Positions 8,097 through 18,086 are shown, numbered from the stretch's first letter. The stretch: 64,000 nucleotides of DNA from Shewanella oneidensis MR-1 (GCF_000146165.2 NC_004347.2:3829029-3893028), one strand, 5' to 3'. Numbers and translations are program-made. Notes: generated by a model from the letters alone, not told the origin.

Positions 8097-8349
8097 CTAT
8101 CCCTCCTTATGAGTTAATGCTTAAACGAGGCTCAACAGCCTTAAGCTCAAACGCGTTAAAACTTGCGCCCAAAGACTTAACATTTGGCACTCATTTTCAC
8201 AAAAGGAGGTTAACAGGATTGAAGATCCTTAGTCATTACACCAAGGAGCAAATTAGTCCGAAAAGCTAAGGTAAAAACCGCAAAATAGCCCATTTGGGTA
8301 ATGCGTTAGAATGAGAAATGAAAACTATTGATACAAACCCAAATGAACG

Positions 8350-10029
8350 CTATTGCGGCAACCAAAGCAGTACCGATAAGCCGCCTTCAGTGCGGTTGTG
8401 CATACTGATGCTACCGTCATGGGCTTCAATAATTTCACGGCAAAGCGGTAAGCCTAAACCTGTACCCGATTGTTTTGTTGAATAAAAAGGCAGCAGGGCT
8501 TGCTCTAAGACTTCCTCAGACATTCCACTACCACGATCCTCTATCTTGATACTAAAGCCGCCGCCATCAACCATCTTCTGATAACGAATCGACAGTGTTA
8601 CCTCTTCAGGATTTGAGCCAGATTCATGGGCATTTTTAAGTAGGTTTAACAAAACTTGTTCCATTTGTCCCTGGTCAACATAACCATCTTCTATCGGCAA
8701 CTCATGGGTTAATGAGAAAGGATAATGCTGTGTCAACTGCTCAATAAGCTGAGACCACGCTACTTTACGTCGCTGTGGTAAAGGCAACTTAGCAAAGCGG
8801 GCATAGTTGTAAATAAACTGGCTAAGATGATTAGTACGACTTTCAATGGTATCAAAAATCAGCTTGAGCTTTGGATTATCGAGATCTTTCGTTAGCAAAC
8901 GCCCCGAATTCACCATAGAAGCAATAGGCGCCACCGAGTTATTCAGTTCATGGCTGATAATACGGATGACTTTTTTCCATACTGCCACTTCCTGACGATT
9001 AAGCTCGCGGGTCATCTGCTTGAGCAAGATTAAATTATGCTGTTGGTTATTCAGTAAAAACTGTCCACGACTCAGATACCAAGTCTCAGCATCATCCTCC
9101 CCCATGGTAAAGAGGCCGCTCTTTTCCTGCTTCAGCGCTAAAGCAAGGGCTTCAGGTAATTCTTGCAGCAGTTCCTCAAGGCTCAATCCCTCCATTTTGC
9201 CTTTAATCTGAAATAAATGCCGAGCTGCATCATTGGCATACATCAGCCTCTGATGGTCATTTAACAGCAACATGACATTGGGGGAGCTTTGGATCACTTT
9301 ATCGAGCAATAACTCCCGCTGATAAATATATTGCCGCTCTTGGCGTAACTTTGCCGCTGAATGATTAAATAGCTCGGCCAATGTCTTAAGTTGCCCCTCG
9401 CCGTTTGTAGGAATGCTCACACTAAAGTCATTATCATTAAAGTTAAGTAATCCAACTTCTAGCGCATCGAGACTTCGGGCTAAATGTCGCGTAAACCATG
9501 CGACTCCCAAAGCGCAGACGCTACAGGCAAGCAAGATAACCAACACCAATTCAAATATTGGCGGTGTATGCTCAGCCTGCGGATCTAATGACAACGGTGG
9601 CAATTTACTCTGCTCCACCACAGGTAACGCCGGCACCATATTGGCAGGATGGGGAGCAGGGTTAAATAGTCCTTGCTTAAGCAGCTCTAGCTTGTAGAGC
9701 TTAATTTGCAGTTGCTCTTGCTTCAGCTGTTCTAATTTTTGCAGTTCATGCTTAATTTGATCGGCTCTTAAGCGTTCCTGCAATGAAAACGCCTGTTGAA
9801 ATTGTTCAGTATTTTTTATTGCGGATTCGATGGCTGCTACCGAATCTTGCAATTGTGCTAAATCCAGTTCGGGGAGCTGGACATCGGGTAGTGTCGCAGG
9901 CGTAGCCACTTCAGGGGACGATGTGGAAAAAAGGTACTTCATGGTAGCAAGGGTGAGCAAGACACCAAAAGCACAACAAACAGTTGAATAGATAACTAAT
10001 TTTGTTCTCAGCTGCACCTTAACTTCCAC
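8350..10029 (-). CDS. membrane sensor histidine kinase, NtrY-like
   Basis: A 559-residue kinase. In order: a transmembrane helix (about 12-32), a Gln/Leu/Lys-rich periplasmic coiled coil (about 50-130), a second transmembrane helix (about 157-178), a HAMP-like linker, a PAS domain (about 245-330), the phospho-acceptor motif RIISHELNNSVAPI, and an HATPase domain with LLNLLKNAHESG (N box), IEDRGSGM (G1) and GTGLGLPL (G2). It follows the sigma-54 response regulator gene by 45 bp and should phosphorylate it. The partner is encoded with an ABC/HlyD export system, so the sensor probably reports envelope stress or an export substrate. Confidence 0.9.
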   Translation of the reverse strand: MEVKVQLRTKLVIYSTVCCAFGVLLTLATMKYLFSTSSPEVATPATLPDVQLPELDLAQLQDSVAAIESAIKNTEQFQQAFSLQERLRADQIKHELQKLEQLKQEQLQIKLYKLELLKQGLFNPAPHPANMVPALPVVEQSKLPPLSLDPQAEHTPPIFELVLVILLACSVCALGVAWFTRHLARSLDALEVGLLNFNDNDFSVSIPTNGEGQLKTLAELFNHSAAKLRQERQYIYQRELLLDKVIQSSPNVMLLLNDHQRLMYANDAARHLFQIKGKMEGLSLEELLQELPEALALALKQEKSGLFTMGEDDAETWYLSRGQFLLNNQQHNLILLKQMTRELNRQEVAVWKKVIRIISHELNNSVAPIASMVNSGRLLTKDLDNPKLKLIFDTIESRTNHLSQFIYNYARFAKLPLPQRRKVAWSQLIEQLTQHYPFSLTHELPIEDGYVDQGQMEQVLLNLLKNAHESGSNPEEVTLSIRYQKMVDGGGFSIKIEDRGSGMSEEVLEQALLPFYSTKQSGTGLGLPLCREIIEAHDGSISMHNRTEGGLSVLLWLPQ

Positions 10030-10074
10030 CTAATTGCCACGTTTATTCACAACTCGCCTAAAGTCACTTGGCCG

Positions 10075-11502
10075 TTATTTTTCGAGACCAAACTTATCCA
10101 TACGCCGATATAACGCCTGCCGACTCAAGCCTAAGGATTTTGCTACCCGAGCAATCACACCATTATGTTGCTGTAAAGCCGCTTCAATGTCTTCACGGCT
10201 AACATCCTGTGCCTCACTGTGGATCTCGGAATAAAAAACGGACTGATGGGATTGCGGCTCAAAAGCCGCGGCTAAATGCGCAGCTTGTCCCAATGCAAAT
10301 GCATTTGTTGCACTTAACTGACGCGCTTGGACTGGCGGTAAACCAAAATCCGCTTCTGTTAACACGCGGCTTTGAGCTAATAGAGCAGCACGTTTACAGG
10401 CATTTTCTAGCTCGCGCACATTACCCGGCCAACGGTGCTGCAATAGTGCCTGTTGGGCGGGTTTACTCAAGCTAAAACCCTCCCCGACAAAATGCTTCAC
10501 TAAAGGCAGAATATCATCGATACGCTGATTCAGTGGCGGCAAGGCCAACTCAATCACATTTAGGCGGTAAAACAAGTCCTCACGAAAGCGGCCTTCGGCA
10601 ATATCTTGGGCAAGATCGGCATTGGTCGCACTGATCACCCTCACCTTCACCTTTAAGGTTTTATGGCTACCTAAACGTTCAAACTCCCCCGTTTGTAATA
10701 CCCGCAGCAACTTCACTTGGCCAGAAAGCGGTAAATTGCCAATTTCATCTAAAAACAAGGTACCACCATCGGCAGCCTCAAAACGACCCATTCTGGCTTT
10801 ATTCGCGCCAGTAAACGCCCCTGCCTCGGCACCAAAGAGCTCGGCCTCAAGCAATTCCATTGGCAAAGCCCCCACATTAACCTTAATAAAAGGTTTGTTT
10901 TTTAAGGGAGAATTAGCGTGAATAATATCGGCAAGCTTGTCTTTACCGGCACCATTTGGGCCGGTGATCAACACGGATACATCGGAGCGCGCCAGTTGTA
11001 AGGCTAAGTCGATACAGCGCTGCATTGCACCGCTACCAAAAACAATCCCGCACAGTTCCGCATCGGCAATCGCCACTTGGCGCTGTGAATTCACCCGCTC
11101 GAGCTGATGATTTGTGCAAGCAAGTTTATAGAGTGCAACTAAATTCGTAATACTATTGAGTAACTTAGCATCATCCCAAGGCTTACCCATATAATCGGCT
11201 GCGCCCACTTTAACCAACTCGACGGCAGTTTCGAGCTGCGTCCATGCCGTCATTAAAATGATTGGCAAATCAGGTTGCCGCTCACGTAATGCATAAAACA
11301 GCTGTCGTCCTTCTTCCCCTGAGGTGGTATCGCGGGTGAAATTCATATCTTGGATAACAAGATCAATATCGTGGGCCGCGATCAGGTTAAGGGCATCATC
11401 TGGTGTATGGCAAGTTAACACCTGATAACCATTGATCTCCAGCATTAATCCTAACGCTTGGCAGATGGCATGGTTATCGTCGACAATCAGAATAGTGTCC
11501 AT
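10075..11502 (-). CDS. sigma-54-dependent response regulator (NtrC family)
   Basis: 475 residues from the ATG at 11502, chosen because the receiver begins right there (MDTILIVDDNHAICQAL); a longer frame reaches 11577. Domains: receiver (about 1-120, phospho-Asp in LVIQDMNF, Lys in MGKPWDD), AAA+ (about 140-375) with a slightly unusual Walker A GPNGAGKDKL, the sigma-54 contact loop GAFTGAN, and LFLDEIGNLPLSGQ, then a Fis-type helix-turn-helix ending LGLSRQALYRRMDKFGLEK. It should activate sigma-54 RNA polymerase. The obvious target is the sigma-54 promoter heading its own operon at 16682-16697. Confidence 0.93.
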   Translation of the reverse strand: MDTILIVDDNHAICQALGLMLEINGYQVLTCHTPDDALNLIAAHDIDLVIQDMNFTRDTTSGEEGRQLFYALRERQPDLPIILMTAWTQLETAVELVKVGAADYMGKPWDDAKLLNSITNLVALYKLACTNHQLERVNSQRQVAIADAELCGIVFGSGAMQRCIDLALQLARSDVSVLITGPNGAGKDKLADIIHANSPLKNKPFIKVNVGALPMELLEAELFGAEAGAFTGANKARMGRFEAADGGTLFLDEIGNLPLSGQVKLLRVLQTGEFERLGSHKTLKVKVRVISATNADLAQDIAEGRFREDLFYRLNVIELALPPLNQRIDDILPLVKHFVGEGFSLSKPAQQALLQHRWPGNVRELENACKRAALLAQSRVLTEADFGLPPVQARQLSATNAFALGQAAHLAAAFEPQSHQSVFYSEIHSEAQDVSREDIEAALQQHNGVIARVAKSLGLSRQALYRRMDKFGLEK

Positions 11503-11599
11503 TTTAAAAAGTATATCCCGAGCAAATTTATTAACCTTAAAGTAACAAAAAGTGCAATAACATCCTACTGTTATCACACTTAATGCTGCTCACCTTACG

Positions 11600-12799
11600 C
11601 TACACCGTGCGGGTTGCTGTCGCCGGAGATATCTTGGCAGCCTTGCGTGCAGGTAAGTACACAGCAAGCGTTGTCACCACAAATAATCCCACAACGGTGA
11701 ATAATGGATAGGAAAGCGCCAGCATAGGTAAGCTATACAGACTCATCAATTGCTGGCCTAACTGAATAGCTAACAGCACACCTAGAGTGCCACCCAACAG
11801 ACAAAGTAGATAATTTTCCACTAAGAAGTAGCTGATAATATCGCGCTTCTTAGCTCCTAGCGCACGGCGAGTGCCAATTTGCTTAGTGCGGCGCTGAATA
11901 TTAAACATCACCATCCCCGTTACCCCAAGTGAGGTAATCAACAGCAGCAATACCACCATCATGGTCAGCACGGTTGCCATTAACTCATGGTCACGGTATG
12001 CCTCGATACGACGCTCACTTATGGTGGTAAAGCCTTCAATCACCCGGCTCGGATACTCTTTATGCAAGACCTCGGGGATGACCTCTTTTAAGCGCGCAAT
12101 ATCACTTGCCTTAGCTCTGACTAAATAACGTTTATAGTCAGCGGGATAATTTACTGACAACACAGAGCTATACTCTACATTGCTGTTATCCACCCAAGCC
12201 GTTTGTAAACGCTCCACGACCCCTATCACGACATAGTGCTGCGATCCCATATATACGCTCTTTCCGAGTGCAGAGTCATTCGGCCACACCTTATCGACAA
12301 AGGCTTTAGTGACGATCATCTTGCCACCATCCTCTAACAGTTCAGTGGTGATCTCTTGGGGATAGAAGTTACGTCCTTCAACTAACTTAAGCCCTAAGGA
12401 GTCGATAAAATGCTCATCACTCATATACATGCCGGTATTGGGCGTGGATTTAGCGCGCTCCTCTGGCCCTAGGGTAAAATTACTCGACCAACCGCCACCG
12501 CTCAGGGGAGCCATGGAACTCGGCGCAACATCGATAACCCCAGGTATAGCACGTAGGAGCTCTAAATCCCGTTTATCCTGCGCAACTAAATCCGTTGATT
12601 TATCAAAATGATAAATACTGAAATCGAAGACTTCATTTTCAACAATCCCTGACTCACGCGCCATTAAACTCAAGCGTTCGACAATAATAAAGCTGGCATT
12701 AGCGACAATAGCCACCGACAACATAATCTGTAATAACAGGAGTAAAGGGCCACTTTTACTGCGTAATAAACTGCTAAGGATAGGTTTGATATGTAACAT
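11600..12799 (-). CDS. ABC transporter permease, FtsX/MacB type (second)
   Basis: A 399-residue permease with one N-terminal transmembrane helix, a large periplasmic MacB-type domain, and three C-terminal helices with the FtsX signature MFNIQRRTKQIGTRRALGAK just inside the membrane. MacB-type permeases do not move substrate through the bilayer; they drive periplasmic events together with an adaptor and often TolC. The gene lies 11 bp after a paralogous permease gene, so a heterodimer is likely. Confidence 0.9.
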   Translation of the reverse strand: MLHIKPILSSLLRSKSGPLLLLLQIMLSVAIVANASFIIVERLSLMARESGIVENEVFDFSIYHFDKSTDLVAQDKRDLELLRAIPGVIDVAPSSMAPLSGGGWSSNFTLGPEERAKSTPNTGMYMSDEHFIDSLGLKLVEGRNFYPQEITTELLEDGGKMIVTKAFVDKVWPNDSALGKSVYMGSQHYVVIGVVERLQTAWVDNSNVEYSSVLSVNYPADYKRYLVRAKASDIARLKEVIPEVLHKEYPSRVIEGFTTISERRIEAYRDHELMATVLTMMVVLLLLITSLGVTGMVMFNIQRRTKQIGTRRALGAKKRDIISYFLVENYLLCLLGGTLGVLLAIQLGQQLMSLYSLPMLALSYPLFTVVGLFVVTTLAVYLPARKAAKISPATATRTV

Positions 12800-12810
12800 A
12801 TTGCCCCCGA

Positions 12811-14115
12811 TTATTGGCTCTTAAGATAAACACTTGGGTTAGTGGTACACACGCGCCAGGCAGGATAAATTCCCGCCACTATCGCCGCTAAAATGGCAAT
12901 AATAGGCGCAATGAGCCACATGCTAGCATCGAGGTGAGTGAGCGAAGCCTCTAATTGAAACTTGTTTGTGAGCAAGGCAAGTGAGCCCCAGGCCCAAGCG
13001 AGGCCCAATAATCCACCGAATAATCCCATCATTGACACTTCTACCATATGTTGGGCAAAAATTTGCCCTTGGCTGGCACCTATCGCGCGGCGCACACCAA
13101 TCTCGGGGGCACGGCGTAAAAACTTAGACAGTAACAAACCTAACATATTGACCAAGCAAACAATTAAGAACAGTGCGCTGAGGCCAACTAGCACTTTATT
13201 ATCTTCAGGTACCACTTTATTAATGGCTAACCATTGGTCAACATCGGACAATTGCACATCGGCCTTAGGTGAGCTAAAGCGGCCCAACTGCTTTTGCTGC
13301 TCAATATATTGGCGTACCCACTGGCGATACTCTGCTGCTTGCTCTGGCGTATCGAGTTGCACCCAAAATTGCGTCCAATGCTTTTCAGAGGTCAAACGCT
13401 GAGCATAGGTATTGATACTTTCATGGCTCCAGCCATTGGTATTGCCCCAACTACCGTATTCCTCAATCGGCGCTAGGCTATAGGGCACAAACAGGGTATC
13501 GACATTACCAAAGGCGCCATTGTTAAGGTCATGATAATTAGGACTCGGCGCCCAAGGCTTAAGCACTCCCACGACCTGATAAGGTTTAGCGTTGAAATAA
13601 ATCGTCTTACCCACGCTGTTTTCGCCCGCAAACAGGGTCTTATTCAACTCATTGGTCAACACAACTTCATAGCGTGCCGTTTTGTCGACACTGTCATCCC
13701 ATGCCTGACCATATTGAAATTCCAGACCAAAGAGCGGGAAAAAGTCATTATTAGTGACGCGCACCCGAGATTGCAGCACAGGTAAAAAACTAGGATCTTC
13801 AGTCTGCACTGCACCGCCCGTGCGAAACATGGGGGTTTGTAGGCGCGGAATATCACTCTTAAGTAAGTTAAAGCCGTCCTGATAAGTGATCTGAGGATCA
13901 AAATAATCCCAAGCATCGGGGCCTTGGCTCCATAACTGCACTGCAAATAATTGGCTGGATTTATCCCCTGCAGGGTTGATAGACATCATTTTGTAGATGT
14001 TTAGCGTAGTGATAGTGATGCCAATGCCGATAGAAATCGCCATGATCATCAGTGCCGATAACATGGGCGTTTTTTTGATGCTACGCCAAGCTAAATCTAA
14101 GTAATAGAAGAACAT
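12811..14115 (-). CDS. ABC transporter permease, FtsX/MacB type (first)
   Basis: A 434-residue permease with the same layout as its neighbour: N-terminal membrane helix (about 19-40), periplasmic domain, and a C-terminal three-helix FtsX domain beginning LSKFLRRAPEIGVRRAIGAS. The periplasmic part is longer and diverged, consistent with a heterodimer rather than a duplicated homodimer. It starts 8 bp after the ATPase stop and is followed after 11 bp by the second permease, so all three are one transcript. Confidence 0.9.
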   Translation of the reverse strand: MFFYYLDLAWRSIKKTPMLSALMIMAISIGIGITITTLNIYKMMSINPAGDKSSQLFAVQLWSQGPDAWDYFDPQITYQDGFNLLKSDIPRLQTPMFRTGGAVQTEDPSFLPVLQSRVRVTNNDFFPLFGLEFQYGQAWDDSVDKTARYEVVLTNELNKTLFAGENSVGKTIYFNAKPYQVVGVLKPWAPSPNYHDLNNGAFGNVDTLFVPYSLAPIEEYGSWGNTNGWSHESINTYAQRLTSEKHWTQFWVQLDTPEQAAEYRQWVRQYIEQQKQLGRFSSPKADVQLSDVDQWLAINKVVPEDNKVLVGLSALFLIVCLVNMLGLLLSKFLRRAPEIGVRRAIGASQGQIFAQHMVEVSMMGLFGGLLGLAWAWGSLALLTNKFQLEASLTHLDASMWLIAPIIAILAAIVAGIYPAWRVCTTNPSVYLKSQ

Positions 14116-14123
14116 AACCGCTC

Positions 14124-14864
14124 CTAGCCTTGGGCGTTAGCAACCAGTTTATCGACGCTGCCGAGGCTTGCGCTGCGGGCCACATTGGGTTGATACATGG
14201 TAAAGTCGCAGACTTGACCATCGACGATTTGAATATTGCGCTGGGCGCGGCGCGCCAGTTCAGGGTCATGGGTTACCATGATAATAGTGGTGCCTGCCTG
14301 ATTAATATTTTCAAGTAATTCCATCACTTGACGTGCCATTAAACTGTCGAGGTTACCGGTTGGTTCGTCGGCGAGTAAAAACCGTGGCTCACCCGCAAGT
14401 GCACGGGCAATCGCCACCCTTTGTTGCTGACCGCCAGATAATTGGGTAGGTAAATGCTTCATGCGGGCAGCTAAACCGACTTGCTCCAGCGCCTGTTCCA
14501 CGCGGCGGTTACGCTCTTTGGCGCTAAAGCCACGGTAACGCAGTGGCACTTCAATGTTTTCGGCTAAATTAAGATCGGGGATCAGGTTAAAACCTTGGAA
14601 AATAAAGCCAATTTTCTCATTACGTACGGCGGCGCTTTTGTTATCACTGAGGTTTGAGACATTGATGCCATCTAAAAAGTAATCCCCATGGGTAAAGCCT
14701 TCGAGTAAGCCTGCAATATTTAGAAAGGTGGTTTTGCCCGATCCAGAGGGCCCTGTCACCGCCACAAACTCGCCCTCGCTCACCTCAAGATTAAAATCCC
14801 GCAGCGCATGGGTTTCCACTAAGTCCGTTTTAAAAACCTTACTGATATTCTTCATTGATAACAT
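14124..14864 (-). CDS. ABC transporter ATPase, LolD/MacB-like
   Basis: 246 residues from the ATG at 14864 (MLSMKNISKVFKTD), preceded by AAGGAAA; an in-frame extension to 15005 has no family similarity and overlaps the small upstream gene. It has Walker A GPSGSGKTTFLN, signature LSGGQQQRVAIARAL, Walker B FLLADEPTGNLDS and the H-loop IIMVTHD. It energises the two FtsX-type permeases encoded next. LolD-like ATPases serve lipoprotein release or peptide/macrolide export; here the HlyD adaptor gene favours export. Confidence 0.93.
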   Translation of the reverse strand: MLSMKNISKVFKTDLVETHALRDFNLEVSEGEFVAVTGPSGSGKTTFLNIAGLLEGFTHGDYFLDGINVSNLSDNKSAAVRNEKIGFIFQGFNLIPDLNLAENIEVPLRYRGFSAKERNRRVEQALEQVGLAARMKHLPTQLSGGQQQRVAIARALAGEPRFLLADEPTGNLDSLMARQVMELLENINQAGTTIIMVTHDPELARRAQRNIQIVDGQVCDFTMYQPNVARSASLGSVDKLVANAQG

Positions 14865-14973
14865 TTTAATTTCCTTAATTAATTTTATCTTTGCGCGTAA
14901 ACGGCTAACTAAAAAGCGCGGGGACTTCAATTTATCTTGAGCATGTAACAGACGAAGCAGAGGAAACCGCTTA

Positions 14974-15249
14974 TCAGCCCACAAAGATGCCGATAATGAA
15001 CCCACTCAACTTACCGAACAGCCAATCGAGGCAGGAAAATAGCAAATGCATACTCTCCATCGTGACATCGCCAATTAAACGCACCTCCTCTAAGGGATTG
15101 CTCCATTCCAAAATATTTAACCCAAGGAAAAACCAACTATTGGTCTCACCAATACCCAGTTCTACCGCAACAACCAATAACGCTAAGGCGAGGACGCTAA
15201 CCAACTTGGAGGACATCAACACACTCTTATCAAGGTTTTTTTGGCGCAT
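14974..15249 (-). CDS. small membrane protein in the ABC/HlyD operon
   Basis: A 91-residue protein with two probable membrane segments (about 13-30 VSVLALALLVVAVELGIG; about 67-90 ending KLSGFIIGIFVG). An AGGAG site 7 bp before the ATG supports translation from 15249; Met12 is an alternative. It lies between the HlyD gene and the ATPase gene on the same strand. I recognise no family. It could be an accessory subunit of the transporter or a small exported substrate; neither can be shown here. Confidence 0.55.
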   Translation of the reverse strand: MRQKNLDKSVLMSSKLVSVLALALLVVAVELGIGETNSWFFLGLNILEWSNPLEEVRLIGDVTMESMHLLFSCLDWLFGKLSGFIIGIFVG

Positions 15250-15344
15250 AATTGGCTCCTATTTGCTTATCGCCGTCGTTTTTTCAACCATGGCGATACT
15301 AATTTCATCAATTTGATTAATAAGTAATTTTTTACTATCGGTCA

Positions 15345-16604
15345 TCAATGTATTTTGACTTGTTCAGCATGATTGAAAGGCTCAACGCTAGAAATCACCC
15401 ATACATCACTCGCTTTACCACCTTCAACCACTTCCACCTGACTCATGCTGGTGCTACCCAGTTTAATCTGGCGACGAGTCGCAATATCCCCTTCAACTTG
15501 ATACACCTCATCACCACCGCTGGTCATAAAGGCGCCGCGTTTGACCATCAACACATTATCCCGATGTTCGAGCAGCACTCTGGCGGAGATCCGCTGGTTT
15601 TGGCGTAACTTAAGACTGTCATTCTGGGTAAATTGCACTCGTGCAGTGACCTCGCGATTACGCACCTCGGGAGAAATGGAGGATAATTTGCCAATCAGTT
15701 TCACCTCACCAAAACTCAGCTCAACCTCCATACCGAGCCCGAGTTCATCGGCGTAAGACTCTGGCACCGCAAGCTCGGCCTCATAGGCACTTAAATCCAC
15801 CACGGTCAAAATAGGTTGGTTTGCGCTGAGGTGGTTTTTTTGCTCCGTTAGCCAGTTACCTATGATGCCGTTTACGGGTGCTTTGATATTTAAGGCTTCG
15901 ACTTGGCGTTCTAATTCACGCACCGCTAACTGTTGGCGCTCAACTTCGAGTGCCTTATTTTTTACCTCAAAGGTTAAGGTGTCCTTGGTTAGCGCCACTT
16001 CCTGCAAAGCATGTTCAAATTTCAATTTGGCCTTATGCAGATCATCTTTGCCCTTTTCATAGTCAATCTGTCCGATGAGCTTACTTTGAATAAGCAGTTC
16101 ACCACGGCGACGTTCACGCTCTGCCGCCTCCAGATCCACCTTGGCCATATCTAAGGTTTGATTTGCCTGCAATTGGCTGCGTCTCGCATCTAACTTGGCG
16201 CGCTCTAAGGCACTTTGCATACCCGCTAAAACTGATTGAGCTTGCTCAAGGGCATTAGTCAATCTTGGACTGTCAAGCTTCGCCACCACATCCCCGCGCG
16301 CCACGTTATCTCCAGGATTACTCAGGAGCGTAACAGTGCCCTCCTCGGTGCTATACAAAATAGGCGCATTAGCCGCAACGATTTTGCCTGTAGTGGCGAC
16401 ATCGCGAGTAAGGGTGCCCACATGCAAAGTGGCTGTGGTGAGCTCACTTCGGCTGATGGATTGACTCACTTTATCGCTACTGAAACTGGCCCACACTAAG
16501 GCGCTCACTAATAAGGTGCAGCCACCAATAATCAAGGGCAACTTAAGACGTTTGGCTGTTGATGGCACAAGGAGGGTATCTTGGCCGCTGGTATCTTTAA
16601 TCAT
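15345..16604 (-). CDS. HlyD-family efflux periplasmic adaptor
   Basis: 419 residues from the ATG at 16604 (MIKDTSGQDTLLVPST); the longer frame to 16670 begins inside the 5' leader of the sigma-54 promoter. One transmembrane anchor (about 20-40), a lipoyl half (VTLLSNPGDNVARGDVVAKL), a long alpha-helical hairpin rich in Glu/Lys/Gln (about 110-215), the second lipoyl half (IKAPVNGIIGNWL), then a beta-barrel domain. Adaptors of this class bridge MacB-type ABC transporters to an outer membrane channel; no tolC gene is present here. First gene of the operon. Confidence 0.9.
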   Translation of the reverse strand: MIKDTSGQDTLLVPSTAKRLKLPLIIGGCTLLVSALVWASFSSDKVSQSISRSELTTATLHVGTLTRDVATTGKIVAANAPILYSTEEGTVTLLSNPGDNVARGDVVAKLDSPRLTNALEQAQSVLAGMQSALERAKLDARRSQLQANQTLDMAKVDLEAAERERRRGELLIQSKLIGQIDYEKGKDDLHKAKLKFEHALQEVALTKDTLTFEVKNKALEVERQQLAVRELERQVEALNIKAPVNGIIGNWLTEQKNHLSANQPILTVVDLSAYEAELAVPESYADELGLGMEVELSFGEVKLIGKLSSISPEVRNREVTARVQFTQNDSLKLRQNQRISARVLLEHRDNVLMVKRGAFMTSGGDEVYQVEGDIATRRQIKLGSTSMSQVEVVEGGKASDVWVISSVEPFNHAEQVKIH

Positions 16605-16681
16605 GGCGTTTCTCGCTTCCCTGTCGGATGGTGCTGTGTACCTATCACAACGGACACTATTAAAATTCAATATCCAGTAAT

Positions 16682-16697
16682 AGCAACGCCTATGCCA
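16682..16697 (-). promoter_or_regulatory. sigma-54 promoter for the HlyD/ABC/two-component operon
   Basis: On the minus strand the sequence TGGCATA-GGCG-TTGCT fits the sigma-54 consensus (TGGCAYR-N4-TTGCW) at every fixed position, with the required GG and GC dinucleotides in correct spacing. It is 78 bp upstream of the HlyD start, and the operon itself encodes a sigma-54 activator. Confidence 0.85.
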
Positions 16698-16748
16698 AAA
16701 ACACTAAAACATTATCTTTCAAATAGTTAATATAATTTATCGATAAAA

Positions 16749-16810
16749 GTGTCCGCGGACACCTCGGTCGCAAACTAAAAGTGTCCGCCTAGTTTTACAA
16801 AAGTGTCCGT
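16749..16810. promoter_or_regulatory. cluster of GTGTCCG sites, probable enhancer for the sigma-54 activator
   Basis: Three copies of AAAAGTGTCCG: the first is a perfect 14-bp palindrome GTGTCCGCGGACAC (16749-16762); the others are half sites at 16781-16788 and 16803-16810. They lie roughly 65-130 bp upstream of the sigma-54 promoter, the usual place for upstream activating sequences. A further half site in opposite orientation (CGGACAC, 16651-16657) lies in the leader. The Fis-type helix-turn-helix of the operon's response regulator is the expected binder. Confidence 0.75.
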
Positions 16811-16979
16811 TCGAGATGAGAATGGCCGATGGTAGGAGTACTGCACTCAGTAAAGTATAAGTAGCCAGTCGCTCAACTTGCGTTAACATTTTTATTCGCC
16901 AAATGGCAGAGTTTCCCTTTACAGCTAAAACCTTGCCACATAAGATCCTGCCACCCTCGCAGCAGACATATCGAATAAG

Positions 16980-18023
16980 ATGAATCGCCCTATGAAAACA
17001 CTCACAATTACGCGTCCTGACGACTGGCATATTCACCTAAGAGACGGCGCCCAATTAACCGATACCGTTCGCGACATCAGCCGCTATATGGGCCGCGCGA
17101 TCGTCATGCCTAACTTAGTGCCCCCCGCGATCGATACCGAAACCGCCTTGGCGTACTACGATCGCATCAAGGCGCGAGTGCCCGCAGGCTCGCAATTTGA
17201 GCCCTTAATGGTGCTGTATCTCACCGACAAAACCAGCCCAGACGAAATCCGTAAAGCTAAAGCCTCGGGCAAAGTCTTTGCCGCTAAGCTCTATCCTGCT
17301 GGCGCGACGACGAACTCAGACTCTGGCGTCACCGATTTAAAAAATATCTACCCTGCCCTCGAAGCGATGCAGGAAGTCGGCATGTTGTTTTTAGTGCACG
17401 GCGAAGTGACTGACTCATCGATTGATATTTTCGACCGTGAGCGCGTGTTTATTGAGAATATCTTGAGCAAGATCGTGACTGATTTTCCAAACCTCAAAAT
17501 CGTCCTCGAGCATATCACCACTAAAGATGCCGTCGATTTTGTGACTCAAGCCTCTGATAATGTGGCCGCCACGATCACCGCGCACCATTTACTTTATAAC
17601 CGCAACCATATGTTGGCTGGCGGTATTCGCCCGCATTTTTATTGCCTACCGATTTTAAAGCGCAATACTCACCAGCAAGCACTGTTAGCGGCTGCAGCCA
17701 GTGGCAATAAAAAGTTCTTCCTCGGTACTGACTCGGCGCCACACGCGAAAGACCGCAAAGAGGCCGCCTGCGGCTGTGCGGGTTCTTATACTGCCCATGC
17801 GGCAATTGAGCTGTATGCCGAAGCCTTTGAATCGGTGAATGCGCTGGATAAATTAGAAGCCTTTGCCAGTTTTAACGGCCCAGATTTTTACAATCTACCC
17901 CGCAATAGCGATACCATCACCTTGGTGAAAAAAGCGTGGGACATTCCCGCAAGTTATCCGCTTGGCGACACAAATGTCGTCCCCATCCGCGCTGGCGAAC
18001 AAATTGATTGGCAGGTTGAATAA
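16980..18023 (+). CDS. pyrC: dihydroorotase
   Basis: A 347-residue class II dihydroorotase that closes carbamoyl aspartate to dihydroorotate in pyrimidine synthesis (E. coli PyrC is 348). Zinc-binding HxH is in [10 protein letters not shown]; the carboxylated Lys is in [14 protein letters not shown]; later metal residues are in [18 protein letters not shown] and [15 protein letters not shown]. Met5 (16992) is an equally good start ([12 protein letters not shown]). The gene stands alone, divergent from the sigma-54 operon, and ends at a good hairpin. Confidence 0.96.
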   Translation: MNRPMKTLTITRPDDWHIHLRDGAQLTDTVRDISRYMGRAIVMPNLVPPAIDTETALAYYDRIKARVPAGSQFEPLMVLYLTDKTSPDEIRKAKASGKVFAAKLYPAGATTNSDSGVTDLKNIYPALEAMQEVGMLFLVHGEVTDSSIDIFDRERVFIENILSKIVTDFPNLKIVLEHITTKDAVDFVTQASDNVAATITAHHLLYNRNHMLAGGIRPHFYCLPILKRNTHQQALLAAAASGNKKFFLGTDSAPHAKDRKEAACGCAGSYTAHAAIELYAEAFESVNALDKLEAFASFNGPDFYNLPRNSDTITLVKKAWDIPASYPLGDTNVVPIRAGEQIDWQVE

Positions 18024-18086
18024 ATCTGCTCTCGAAGATGTTGCAATCGATGCGTTAACCTTCAGTTAATGAACATCGGAACTGCT

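Noticed and set aside
16737..17036. 99-codon minus-strand frame across the pyrC start
   Set aside because: It covers the enhancer cluster and the pyrC start region, has no ribosome site and no family likeness.
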